A stretch of 64,000 nt of DNA. It comes from RGIG9115 sp045603225 (GTDB lineage Bacteria > Bacillota > Clostridia > UBA1381). Position numbers and translations under genes: made by a program. The notes under the pieces are model-generated. The model searched no databases, was not told the origin of the DNA, and saw nothing but the letters and a program-made list of their open reading frames with translations. Location of the stretch: NCBI GenBank assembly GCA_045603225.1, contig JAZULT010000080.1, positions 41,682-105,681 of the forward strand, written 5' to 3'. Below are positions 1 through 9,399 of the stretch, piece by piece (the stretch's first letter is position 1; every line of letters begins with the position of its first letter).

Positions 1-2285
1 ACATTATTTCCGTTTACAATTCCCTTTGCAACTTCGATATCATGGAATACTTCTATAAACATTCCGCCTTTTGCAATATTTATGTTTTCTCCCGATGTGG
101 TCATATCAATTTCGATAACCTCTGCTTCAAGGGCATTATCGAAGACTGTGAAGATATCGTTTTTAATAACTGAATCTCCTGATGATTTTGAAAGATTATC
201 AGTAAGACCAAGATTTGATGCAATACTCAGGTAGCTGTTAATATCTGAAGTGTCTTCCATTGTATTGCCGTATCCGAGAACATTTACGACTGCCTGCAGA
301 ACCTCTGCAAGAGTGACGTTACGGTCAGGATAGAAATTATCACCTGCCGGCATAAATCCGAGGTCAACAGCTCCGCTTATATATTTTGCATATTCATGGT
401 CATCACTTACATCAGAAAATGTCGATTTCGCTGTAAGATGTTTTACATCAGTATTTGAAAAGCTGAGAATAAGCTTTGCAAATTCGCCTCTTGTTATCTC
501 AGATTCAGGGTATGCTATATCCTGAAGAGTAACAATTCCGCATCTTAAAAGTCTTGATACAACACTGTCAGAAACAGTCACAGATGAACCGCCTGAGGCA
601 GAACCCGGATTCTTCATTACAGTCAGAACACGGCTTATTATTACTGCCGCCTCTGCGCGTGTTGCGAGACTGTCAGGCATAAATTCATTATTTTCGTTAC
701 CTGTTATAACGTCCCTTTGAGAAAGAAGCTTAACACTGTTATTTGCATAATCAGCAATATCTGCTATATCCTTAAACGACATCTCTTCGCCTGTATCACT
801 GAGTGTAACTCCAACACTCTTAAGAGCACGTTCTGCAATTGCTGCAACATCCTGACGTTTTATATTATCATTCGGATAGAAGTTTGTTCCATCTCCGAGA
901 ATAATACCCGCATTGCTTCCTGTTACTACATAGTCATAGTACCAGTCATTTTCACTTACGTCAGCAAAAGCATTTTCTCCGTCAGCTTTAATGTTAAGTG
1001 CATTTACAATCATTTTCGTAAACTCTGCACGTGTAACATTTCCTGTCGGATAGAACTTGTTATCGCCTGCTCCGCTTACTATTCCCTGTTTGTAAAGGCT
1101 GTTTATGTAATCCTTTGCCCATGGTACTTCGTCAAGGTCTGTAAGTTCTTCCGGCTCTGCAGAAGTTTCCGGTTTTTCAGCCGGTTTGGTTACTCCTGAC
1201 ACAACAATACCGCTTCCGCCCTTACTTGACGACGAACCGCCTGAAGATGAGCTTCCGCTCTTATCCTCATGCTTTTTTGAAAGACTGTTAATACTGTCTA
1301 TCATATCATCGAAGCTTCCTGGTGTTTTTGCAACGACATCTTTTGCAACTGCATTTTTATCAGACTTATTGTATGCGTCTGAATCAAAACCTTCGTCTGT
1401 AAGATATGATTTTAAATCCTTTATCAAATCGAGAACATGACCGTAACCGAGTTCATTATTATGATAAACATATCCGGCTAAAATTTCATTTTGTATGCCT
1501 TTCTGAAGTTCTTCAGAGCTGTTGTAATTATTTCCGGAAATAATATCATTTAAAAATTTTATTCCCTCTTCATCAATATCCTTAATAAGACTTGTAAACT
1601 TGCTGTCTGCATTTACATAGCTTGCGTAATTAACGCCGTCAGCTGAAATCATTTCAGCTTTACCGCCCTCTATTGCCGCAAGAAGGATAGCCTTTCTTAT
1701 AAGCTCACCGACATTCGCATCTGTTGCAAACACATCGTCTTTATCCATGAGTCTTACAAGCTTTTTAGCTGCAAGGGTTTTATCAGTAACCTTTTCATAA
1801 AGGTCAAATCCGTAAAGTGAGAAGGTTTCAACCACTTCATCAATTATAGTTGAAAGACCTGATGATGTTTCACTGAGAGCATTTACTCTGCTTAGAATAT
1901 CTTCTTTTTCCGATTCGGAATGGACAGCGAGCATATTCTCTTCCCTGTATCCGTCTGCGGTGAGAAGCAATTTGTAATGAGGTGCAAGAGATGAATCGAC
2001 ATTTTCGCTGTTAATTACAAAATCAAGCGTAAGACCGTGACTGTACTTTCCAACCCAGTCAAACTGTAAAACATCTCTGACATCACCGGTTAATAAAATA
2101 TCATTCTCGTCTTTTCCGGGACTGAATACCATTACTGACAATCTTTCACCCACAAAGGAGTCGTCAAGGCTTATTTCAAGCTTGATTTTATCATCTCCGG
2201 TAACACTGCCGGCAATTTCTGCAAATGCAGTGAAAGGTGCGGAAAGCATTGCCGCTGACAATAATGCTGATATTAATTTTTTCAT
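1..2285 (-). CDS. Secreted SLH-domain surface protein, C-terminus cut by window edge
   Basis: This gene reads leftward off the window, so only the first 761 codons are seen and the frame stays open to base 1. It begins MKKLISALLSAAMLSAPFTA, a clear signal peptide, preceded by an AAAGGAG ribosome binding site about 10 bases upstream. Residues up to about 370 are helical with no family I recognise. A Ser/Gly-rich linker (about 330-350) follows, then SLH repeats with the typical TRAEF, DWYYDYV and FYP motifs. The first three are canonical and at least two more divergent repeats follow. SLH domains bind pyruvylated secondary wall polymer, so the protein is probably wall-anchored (known of the family). 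It starts 17 bases after the stop of the upstream glycosidase-like gene and is likely the last seen member of that operon. The unseen C-terminus could hold a catalytic domain. Confidence 0.85.
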   Translation of the reverse strand, partial: MKKLISALLSAAMLSAPFTAFAEIAGSVTGDDKIKLEISLDDSFVGERLSVMVFSPGKDENDILLTGDVRDVLQFDWVGKYSHGLTLDFVINSENVDSSLAPHYKLLLTADGYREENMLAVHSESEKEDILSRVNALSETSSGLSTIIDEVVETFSLYGFDLYEKVTDKTLAAKKLVRLMDKDDVFATDANVGELIRKAILLAAIEGGKAEMISADGVNYASYVNADSKFTSLIKDIDEEGIKFLNDIISGNNYNSSEELQKGIQNEILAGYVYHNNELGYGHVLDLIKDLKSYLTDEGFDSDAYNKSDKNAVAKDVVAKTPGSFDDMIDSINSLSKKHEDKSGSSSSGGSSSSKGGSGIVVSGVTKPAEKPETSAEPEELTDLDEVPWAKDYINSLYKQGIVSGAGDNKFYPTGNVTRAEFTKMIVNALNIKADGENAFADVSENDWYYDYVVTGSNAGIILGDGTNFYPNDNIKRQDVAAIAERALKSVGVTLSDTGEEMSFKDIADIADYANNSVKLLSQRDVITGNENNEFMPDSLATRAEAAVIISRVLTVMKNPGSASGGSSVTVSDSVVSRLLRCGIVTLQDIAYPESEITRGEFAKLILSFSNTDVKHLTAKSTFSDVSDDHEYAKYISGAVDLGFMPAGDNFYPDRNVTLAEVLQAVVNVLGYGNTMEDTSDINSYLSIASNLGLTDNLSKSSGDSVIKNDIFTVFDNALEAEVIEIDMTTSGENINIAKGGMFIEVFHDIEVAKGIVNGNN

Positions 2286-2302
2286 GTTTCCAACTCCTTT
2301 CG

Positions 2303-5300
2303 TTAGTTCAGGGAGCGGCTGAAGATTGCAACCGCTTCCGCTCTTGTAATATTCATTTTAGGATTGAGTCTGCCGCTTTCATCGCCCTCAAATACACTGT
2401 TTGTGCAAAGGTTTTCGAAAGCTTCAACTGCCCACGGGCTTATGCTGTCAGAATCCGCAAAGCTGTCAATATTGACGCTCTGACCTATTCCGCCTCCTGG
2501 TACATACCATCTGTCGATAATTGCTGCCGCTTCCTCACGTGTAATCGGCTTTTCAGGTGCGAATGTATTTTCGCCAAGCTCTGACGGGAGATATCCTGCT
2601 TTTTCAGCAGCTGTAATTGCACCGTAGTACCATTTACTGCTGTCAACATCTCCATAAACGGTTTCTGCTCCCGATGCATCTTTTGATATGTTTATAAGCA
2701 TCTGTACAAATTGTGCTCTTGTTACCATATCGTCAGGTGCAAATTCCGTAGCACTCATACCTTTTACGTATCCTGTTTTGCTGAATTCACTTATAATACT
2801 TTCAGCCCAGTGCCCTTTAATATCTTTGAAAGATACTGTATCAGTCTCTGTCACACTTCCGTCAGACGGCTCCATTGTTACAGGAATTATCGGAGTTCCC
2901 GGATTATCAAATGTAAGTTCATCGGTTACAAAAGTGAAATCCCAGAACTTCCACGGCTGTTTTCCGTGTGAAATACCGTCAGCAAACGACAGAACGTCAA
3001 CACGGGTACCTGTGTTCGAGTTGTTGAAAAGTGCATCCATACCGAATGTATATCCCTCTGTAAATTTAAGAGGAACGAGAGCTTCTTTCGGAATCTTAGC
3101 CATATAACGTGTTATTCCATCAGCCTGATTGCGGATAATATTTACCCAATCGGACGGTTTTTCCTGTTCCTTACCACCAACAGAATCTTTCCACGTGTAA
3201 ACAACGTTCCCTTTCTTTTCATTAAATGCAAATCCGAATTCAAAATCGTTGTCATCATATAAATTCGTATCAGAAGTACCGTCATTCAAAGTATCAAACG
3301 AAAGCTGTATTGAGTCACCGTTCCAGATATTTGCACTGTCCTGAAGATTTTCATGATACCAGTCATAAACATCAAACAGTACATAAAGGAAATTATCATC
3401 CCATTTTGTCATCATTCTGCCGTAGAGCTGTTTATCAAACCAGTTATTCTTATCGGTCGGGTCAATCGGATATCCGCTTCTGTGTTCCGGATCTGCAGGA
3501 TATCTTGCAAAAGTCGGATATGCATCTGCCCAGTCTGTAATATCTCCGTTAAATTCCGATGTTGAAAGCTCTTTATCGGTCTTTTTTATAACAGTGAACG
3601 AAAGAAGCTCAGTTTTTGTGTAAACCTCCGTTCCGTTTTCATCAAACACTCTTATTTTAAACGGGTAGAAGTGATAAGGAACAGCTTCCTTTTCGCTGAC
3701 AGCAAAGCTCAGTTCCTGAACAACCCCGCTTTTAAGTGAAACAGGTGAATTTACTGCACCTTCAAGCTTCCAGTTGCAAAGCGGTTCAACAGTAACCTTG
3801 CCGCTGAATGTATCCTCATCGCGATATGTTACATTAAAGCTGACATTGTTAACATTATCAAACACATCTTCGCTTGCCTGCATTTCTATAAAGAACGAAG
3901 GCTCAATAACAAGGTTAGCATCACGTTCAACGATTTTTTCACCATTTTCAACGAAAGCAATCTTATACATTCCGTCCATCATGGTATTAAGATTAAACGT
4001 TACGGGAGCTGCAACAGTTTCACCCGGATTCAACGTCAGAACTTCACTTTCTGCTACAACATCGCCATTAGGTGCTATAGCCTGAACAGTTCCTTTCAGA
4101 ACATCTTCTCTGAAATTGTATACAGACACTTCCTTTGTATCAGGCTGCATAAGTTTTACATACCTCTGAGGTTTGAGAAGCTGAACAAGTACGTTATCGT
4201 AACGGACAGGCTCAACCTCTGCCATATACATTGCAGTCTCTGCAAGAAGTCTGCCCATGTTGTCCCATGCTTTTGCTGTTCTTGCTTTCATCGGGTCGTT
4301 TCCCGGTGTTTTCATTATGCTTTCAGCATCCGATGTATAGTCATTTGCATAAACCATAATAGCTTCTGCATATGAAAGTGTACCGTTACCCTTCTTTTCG
4401 TCCATGTATGCTCTTGTTTTATCCATTGCATCTCTTCCGACAGGAGTGTAGTTTGTAAGAGTATTGTCCTCAACTGCCATTATATAAATTGCATTGTAGA
4501 GCATACCTGCCCACTGATTAAGATAAAGCATACCGCAAAGCTGTGCGTCGGTAAGCTCAATTTCTCCGCTTTCACGAAGGTCGATAAGCTCTTTGTTAAG
4601 TGCATAATGCTTTTCCATATATTCAAAAGCTTTTTCTTCTGAAGGATATTCACCAAGTGATGCAAGCTCTCTTGCATATTCCTTTGTCTTGCGAACAGTT
4701 GCAAGAGCCTTATCAAAGCCTTTGTTTGTAGCGCTGTCCTGGAAAGCATTTCTGTAATCTGTATACGTGTAGATATAATCTTCAATATTCTGTTCAAGCG
4801 AGCTTATAAGCCAGTCACGGCTTACACCTCTTAAGTATGTGATTGTTTCACCGAGCTTAACTCCGCCCGATACAGAAACAGGATTTCCGTAAATATCCAC
4901 CGCTGAACTACATGGTATATCAACCGTAGTTTCAGCACCCTTTGACCAAATTGCACATGTTACAGTTCCGTCACGAAGATAAAGATACGCTTCAATATCC
5001 TTGTTTTTAAACGGTATTTTTCCGGCAAACACTGCACCCCTTGTCTCATCTGTTACAGCACGCAGAGTATATGCCGCAGGCTTCAGAACATTCCAGTATC
5101 CCCAGATAACACCGAAGTTATCTTCACTGTTGTCAGGGTCGTATGCATGGTTATCGCCTGTTGTATAAAGCGAATTGAACGGGATATCGAAATAATCCGA
5201 AACAATTACTGATTTTGCAAATTCAATTGCAGACTGCTCTTTCGAGATACCTGCTGTATGGTTAGGCCATCCAAGCTCTGTTATTGTCTGGTCTTTCCAT

Positions 5301-6343
5301 CCGCCGAAACGTGTTATAACCTGAGTCATCATTGAAACGAGATCAAAATATGCTTCATCAACAAGAGCAGGTCTTATATAAGGATGGTTTGTAACAGCAT
5401 CACAGTGAGGCCATACACCCGCCTCGAGTGCCCTTTCAACGAAAGATGCGTCACCGTTTGCAACAGAACCGATTCCGACTTTTATATCAGGCTTACTCTC
5501 ATGAGCATCAAACCATGTAAGCTCAGAGAGATACGCATAACCTGTCGTGTCCGCATCAGTTGAGTTAGGCTCGTTAAGCATTTCGTAATAGTCAAGATAG
5601 TCTTTCTGTTCTTTAACAAGCTCCCCTACAACATGTGCATATGCATCATAGTTTTCTTTTGTCAGGAACGTTCTTGTTCCCTGTCCTTCTTCCATATAAA
5701 TCGGATTATTATAAGGAATGGTAAAAGTAATGTCGTACTGCTCCTTTTTATAATCGTCAAGCCGCTGATTTACAGAATTACTTACATCAACAACACCCTT
5801 CTGAGATTCAAACGCTCCCCATCCGCTTTCGGCACGAAGTGCATCGAACTTGACAATCTGATTATAGCTCATCGACTCATTGAAGTTTCCAATTCTCATA
5901 CCAAGCTTTCTTGTGTACGGTGCAAGAAACTGATTTTCAGGATTCGGAGGAATTATTTTTTCTTCCATTGTATAATCCGTAAGTTTTTTCCCTGTATTTG
6001 TCACAACTTCAATTTTAATTTTCTGAACACCTCTTAAAAGGTCGTTCATCACATAATCCTTTGAAATTGCAGTTCCCGGTGCGAGGATTATTGTTTCCTC
6101 AGGATAAACCTTTTCACCGCATGAAGACTTAATTATAACACCCTCAGTTTTACTGCTTGACGAAGCAACACTTACGCTGTAGCTTAAATCGCTTGCACCA
6201 AGTACGCCCATGTGAACAATAGGCTCACGTTTAACATTTATTTCCGCAGTCAATATTCCTGCAGGAGCTGTTTCTTCCGCAAAAGCCGTACCTGTCATGG
6301 CAAGCATTGCAAATGCAAGTATTAATGATATAATTTTTTTCAT
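2303..6343 (-). CDS. Secreted clan GH-A glycoside hydrolase-like protein with CBM9-like and SLH domains
   Basis: A 1346-residue exported protein with signal peptide (1-22) and an AAAGGAG site 7 bases before ATG. Residues about 145-450 look like a (beta/alpha)8 clan GH-A glycosidase: YEMLNEP supplies the likely acid/base Glu258 and TITELGWP the likely nucleophile Glu356. Helical and beta-sandwich segments follow. Around residues 910-1150 a region with FNGDITDWADAYPTFAR and an F-x-Y-V-L-F-D-V strand resembles family 9-type carbohydrate-binding modules. Three SLH repeats (about 1155-1346) end the protein, so it is probably displayed on the cell wall. I cannot assign a GH family number; GH39, GH5 or an unclassified clan GH-A group are possible. 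It lies between two other exported proteins and is probably co-transcribed with both from the promoter at 9204-9232. Confidence 0.85.
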   Translation of the reverse strand: MKKIISLILAFAMLAMTGTAFAEETAPAGILTAEINVKREPIVHMGVLGASDLSYSVSVASSSSKTEGVIIKSSCGEKVYPEETIILAPGTAISKDYVMNDLLRGVQKIKIEVVTNTGKKLTDYTMEEKIIPPNPENQFLAPYTRKLGMRIGNFNESMSYNQIVKFDALRAESGWGAFESQKGVVDVSNSVNQRLDDYKKEQYDITFTIPYNNPIYMEEGQGTRTFLTKENYDAYAHVVGELVKEQKDYLDYYEMLNEPNSTDADTTGYAYLSELTWFDAHESKPDIKVGIGSVANGDASFVERALEAGVWPHCDAVTNHPYIRPALVDEAYFDLVSMMTQVITRFGGWKDQTITELGWPNHTAGISKEQSAIEFAKSVIVSDYFDIPFNSLYTTGDNHAYDPDNSEDNFGVIWGYWNVLKPAAYTLRAVTDETRGAVFAGKIPFKNKDIEAYLYLRDGTVTCAIWSKGAETTVDIPCSSAVDIYGNPVSVSGGVKLGETITYLRGVSRDWLISSLEQNIEDYIYTYTDYRNAFQDSATNKGFDKALATVRKTKEYARELASLGEYPSEEKAFEYMEKHYALNKELIDLRESGEIELTDAQLCGMLYLNQWAGMLYNAIYIMAVEDNTLTNYTPVGRDAMDKTRAYMDEKKGNGTLSYAEAIMVYANDYTSDAESIMKTPGNDPMKARTAKAWDNMGRLLAETAMYMAEVEPVRYDNVLVQLLKPQRYVKLMQPDTKEVSVYNFREDVLKGTVQAIAPNGDVVAESEVLTLNPGETVAAPVTFNLNTMMDGMYKIAFVENGEKIVERDANLVIEPSFFIEMQASEDVFDNVNNVSFNVTYRDEDTFSGKVTVEPLCNWKLEGAVNSPVSLKSGVVQELSFAVSEKEAVPYHFYPFKIRVFDENGTEVYTKTELLSFTVIKKTDKELSTSEFNGDITDWADAYPTFARYPADPEHRSGYPIDPTDKNNWFDKQLYGRMMTKWDDNFLYVLFDVYDWYHENLQDSANIWNGDSIQLSFDTLNDGTSDTNLYDDNDFEFGFAFNEKKGNVVYTWKDSVGGKEQEKPSDWVNIIRNQADGITRYMAKIPKEALVPLKFTEGYTFGMDALFNNSNTGTRVDVLSFADGISHGKQPWKFWDFTFVTDELTFDNPGTPIIPVTMEPSDGSVTETDTVSFKDIKGHWAESIISEFSKTGYVKGMSATEFAPDDMVTRAQFVQMLINISKDASGAETVYGDVDSSKWYYGAITAAEKAGYLPSELGENTFAPEKPITREEAAAIIDRWYVPGGGIGQSVNIDSFADSDSISPWAVEAFENLCTNSVFEGDESGRLNPKMNITRAEAVAIFSRSLN

Positions 6344-6361
6344 CTGGCCGCTCCTTTCATC

Positions 6362-9169
6362 TTATTTAAAGTAGTATACAGTGTCTGCAAGTCCTAACCA
6401 CAGTGAATCACTGCTGAGAACCGAAAGTGCCGCATATTTTGAACCTTCCGGCATTTCCGAAAGATTGAATTCAACTGAAACAGCTTCGTCCTTTACAGTC
6501 GGAACCTTTCTGAACTGTACCGCAACAAGCTTTCCGTCTTCTGTATACACAGTTGCACGTGCGATAACATCAACTGTATTCATTACACTTTTTATATTTG
6601 TTGTAATCGTAAAGTCTGCAGAATTCAGGTCTGCGATACCGCTACCATCCTTGTAGAACTGAGTGTTTTCAATAACAAAATCTGATGTATATCCCCACAC
6701 ATCCTCAAGCTCGGTATTGGTATAAATATTAATCATTTCACTTTTTGAAACTGTATCTCTGACCATTTCAGCCGCTTTTTCACCAATTCTCTCTATTTTT
6801 ACATTTGAGAAGAAGTCTTTACTGAGGAAGAATGCAGGTCTTAAAGGTGCCGCAGTACCGGATGGGTTAAGATTTGTCATAAATGTTCCGACTGTATATT
6901 CCGTCGAACCGCTTGTAAAGTCATTGCCGCATACTCCAAATACCCATCTTGCGTCAGCTGTTCTTGCTGAGTTTGTACGTGTTATCCAGTAATCTGCACC
7001 GTCAACCGACAAACCAATCTTATCCGAATGTTTTCTCACCTCCTCAAGAAGCGGAGCATAAAACATTCTTTTTCTTCCGGCTATATGATTTCCCCATGCT
7101 TCAGTAGTACCTGACCACCATGCATTGACATCAGCATATTCTGTAATACCTTCCGGCATGAGAACAGCTATATCTTCGTCTTTAAAACTATTTAAAACAT
7201 ATGAACCGTATATATCATCAGCAAGAACGTAAAAACGTGATGTATCAGATGTTTCGTTCACCTGAAGAAGTATAAAATCCTTACCACCGAGAGTAAATGT
7301 ATATTCTTCCGGTGTGTCTGTAAGCATCGGTTCGAGCGGAGCCGGAGTTCCATTGGCACCACATTCTCTTACTGATGAATACGGTGTAATCGCAACAGGT
7401 GCCGATTCATATTCATTTCCGTTTATAAGTGTGATTTTTACCTTGTAATAATACTTTGAATTTACTTCACCCGTTACAACGCTTTCACCGTTTCCGCAAG
7501 CTTCATAATTTGTTCCGAATTCCTGAGTACTCTTAAGCCACTGGATTTCAAATATATTGTCGTTTGTAACAGTATCGGAATCATATGCAAAATAAATAGT
7601 TGCGCCTGCTTCGAATATACCTCTTACTCGGAGATTTTCAATTGTCCCTTCAAATGCTGAATCGTAAATATCAACATAAACAGCCGGTGTGTAGAGCTTC
7701 TCTCCGAGAGGAAGAGTGATTTCAGCACGAAGCCATTTGTTTGCCAGTTCTCTTGTTACTGTAACCGATTCGCCTATAGCTTCAGGATAATCTGTATACC
7801 CTTCAGATTCGCTGTCTGAAATCTGCCATTTGTAAGTTATCTTGCTGAGTGCTTCTTCATTACCTTCTGCAATGTATGAAAGAGTTATAACATCACCAAG
7901 CATTGTTGTGCCGCTCAGCATCGGATCTGTTACTGTATATGTACCCTTATATTTTTCTCTGTAGTAAAGACTCTTCTGAACAGGATATCCGTCATTGTCC
8001 TCTCCGTCCGGCAAAACATAAACATCACTGCCTTTGTTAAGGATATTAAGAGATGCTACTGTCTTTAAATCTTCTTCAGATTTTTCTTCAGCCTTACCGC
8101 TTGTATTTATATCAGTTCCGCTACCGGTCAGATAAAGGTTGCCAATGCAGAAATCAGCCGCATCCTCAGCTCCTGAAATTGCGTAGCCTTCACCGCCGTT
8201 AATGCTTCCTGTATTGTAACAGCCTTTTATTCCGCCTGAAAGAGCCGGGCAGTTTGCCGCAATACCTGCCGCAATACCGTCTGATGTAACATCACCTTTA
8301 TTGTAACAGCCCTGAACTGTGTTATCATTCTTAAGATCCCCTGCAATACCTGCCGCATAAGTGTCTGCTGTAATGCTTCCTGTATTATAACAATCTGAAA
8401 TTATATCATAAGTACCGGCAGTACCAACTATACCGCCTGCAGTTGAACCGTTTCCTGACGTAAGTGAAATAGTACCGCTGAAAATACAGCCTGTCAGTTC
8501 AAGCGTTGTTCCGTAATATGTACTTGTAGCTCTTCCGGAACCAACAATACCTCCTGCAACAGCAGTTCCGGTACATGTCCCGTTATCTGTTATAACGATA
8601 TCAGATTCACAGTAGCTTATATTTACAGATGACTTTGCATTAGGCATTGCCGCAATAACAGAACCCGCCATACCGCCCTCAGGCATAATGATAAGCGAAT
8701 TGCTGACTGTAAGATTAGTTATAGTACAGTTATCACTCAGATTAAATAGTGCCTGATTCGTATTGTCACCGTCCATATACATACCGCTGACTGTATGTCC
8801 TGAACCGTCAAATGTACCTTTAAATCTTTTTGAAGCTGTAGTTTTTCCAATCGGTGTCCATTCGTTAAGGGATTCCTGCTCTGAAGCAAATGAATAAATC
8901 CCGTCAGTGTTTACTACCTCACCATCATTCAGAATAATATCATTTTTAAGTGTAACGGTTTTCCCAAGAAAATTATTTCCGTCATTTACAAGAACTGCAA
9001 GTCCTGCAAGTTGCTCTGCTGTAGTGATTTCAAAGAAATCCTTATCATCGCTGTACCATGAAACATCGGTCGTTCCGTCCCACATATCATAATCTGCCAT
9101 AACATTAACCGTAACAGTACCAGACAAAATGCCGACCGCTGTCAGAAGACAAATCATTTTCTTTTTCAT
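6362..9169 (-). CDS. Secreted GLUG-type repeat protein
   Basis: A 935-residue exported protein. An in-frame ATG at 9178 also exists, but the AAAGGA site overlaps it, while ATG 9169 has an 8-base spacer and gives a textbook signal peptide (MKKKMICLLTAVGIL). I therefore choose 9169. After the signal peptide comes a segment with EWTPIG and KGTFDGSGHTVSGM, then repeated GGIVG and CYNTGSI/CYNKGDV units out to about residue 330. These are typical of GLUG and related beta-helix repeats in Clostridia surface proteins. The remaining 600 residues contain beta-sandwich-like segments and no SLH repeats, so the attachment mode is unknown. It is the first gene of the leftward operon, 18 bases before the glycosidase-like gene. 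Function unknown; adhesion or glycan binding is plausible. Confidence 0.8.
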   Translation of the reverse strand: MKKKMICLLTAVGILSGTVTVNVMADYDMWDGTTDVSWYSDDKDFFEITTAEQLAGLAVLVNDGNNFLGKTVTLKNDIILNDGEVVNTDGIYSFASEQESLNEWTPIGKTTASKRFKGTFDGSGHTVSGMYMDGDNTNQALFNLSDNCTITNLTVSNSLIIMPEGGMAGSVIAAMPNAKSSVNISYCESDIVITDNGTCTGTAVAGGIVGSGRATSTYYGTTLELTGCIFSGTISLTSGNGSTAGGIVGTAGTYDIISDCYNTGSITADTYAAGIAGDLKNDNTVQGCYNKGDVTSDGIAAGIAANCPALSGGIKGCYNTGSINGGEGYAISGAEDAADFCIGNLYLTGSGTDINTSGKAEEKSEEDLKTVASLNILNKGSDVYVLPDGEDNDGYPVQKSLYYREKYKGTYTVTDPMLSGTTMLGDVITLSYIAEGNEEALSKITYKWQISDSESEGYTDYPEAIGESVTVTRELANKWLRAEITLPLGEKLYTPAVYVDIYDSAFEGTIENLRVRGIFEAGATIYFAYDSDTVTNDNIFEIQWLKSTQEFGTNYEACGNGESVVTGEVNSKYYYKVKITLINGNEYESAPVAITPYSSVRECGANGTPAPLEPMLTDTPEEYTFTLGGKDFILLQVNETSDTSRFYVLADDIYGSYVLNSFKDEDIAVLMPEGITEYADVNAWWSGTTEAWGNHIAGRKRMFYAPLLEEVRKHSDKIGLSVDGADYWITRTNSARTADARWVFGVCGNDFTSGSTEYTVGTFMTNLNPSGTAAPLRPAFFLSKDFFSNVKIERIGEKAAEMVRDTVSKSEMINIYTNTELEDVWGYTSDFVIENTQFYKDGSGIADLNSADFTITTNIKSVMNTVDVIARATVYTEDGKLVAVQFRKVPTVKDEAVSVEFNLSEMPEGSKYAALSVLSSDSLWLGLADTVYYFK

Positions 9170-9203
9170 TACAAACATCCTTTCACTTCTATTTTATAAT
9201 TCA

Positions 9204-9232
9204 ATTATACCATTGCGATTATATGATGTCAA
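9204..9232 (-). promoter_or_regulatory. Consensus sigma-A promoter for the secreted-protein operon
   Basis: On the minus strand TTGACA (9227-9232) and TATAAT (9204-9209) are separated by exactly 17 bases, a perfect consensus. It lies about 35 bases upstream of the GLUG protein start. Confidence 0.85.
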
Positions 9233-9246
9233 GTGACATTTTTCAC
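9233..9246. promoter_or_regulatory. Inverted repeat GTGA-N6-TCAC next to -35 box
   Basis: A perfect GTGA/TCAC inverted repeat with six-base spacer abuts the -35 box of the leftward promoter. The arrangement resembles the core of CRP/FNR-type sites and would suit a regulator acting on either divergent promoter. A GCAATTGC palindrome follows at about 9248-9255. Regulator identity is unknown. Confidence 0.4.
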
Positions 9247-9306
9247 GCAATTGCAATTTTCTACTTTTTAAAAAAATAATTTTAAAGCACCATTTTTTAT
9301 TGAATA

Positions 9307-9335
9307 TTGACAAATAAATTCAAATGTGATATAAT
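9307..9335 (+). promoter_or_regulatory. Consensus sigma-A promoter for the large AraC-type regulator
   Basis: TTGACA (9307-9312), 17-base spacer and TATAAT (9330-9335), a perfect consensus. It shows that a TTG at 9307 is the -35 box rather than a start codon. Confidence 0.85.
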
Positions 9336-9399
9336 CAGAATAAATAAACAATATAAATTATTTTTTAAAGTTGCATTTTTATACCATAAGGAGAAAAAC

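Noticed and set aside
9307..9399. TTG start at 9307 giving 31 more residues to the large AraC protein
   Set aside because: The TTG is the first half of a perfect -35 box, and ATG 9400 has a proper ribosome binding site.
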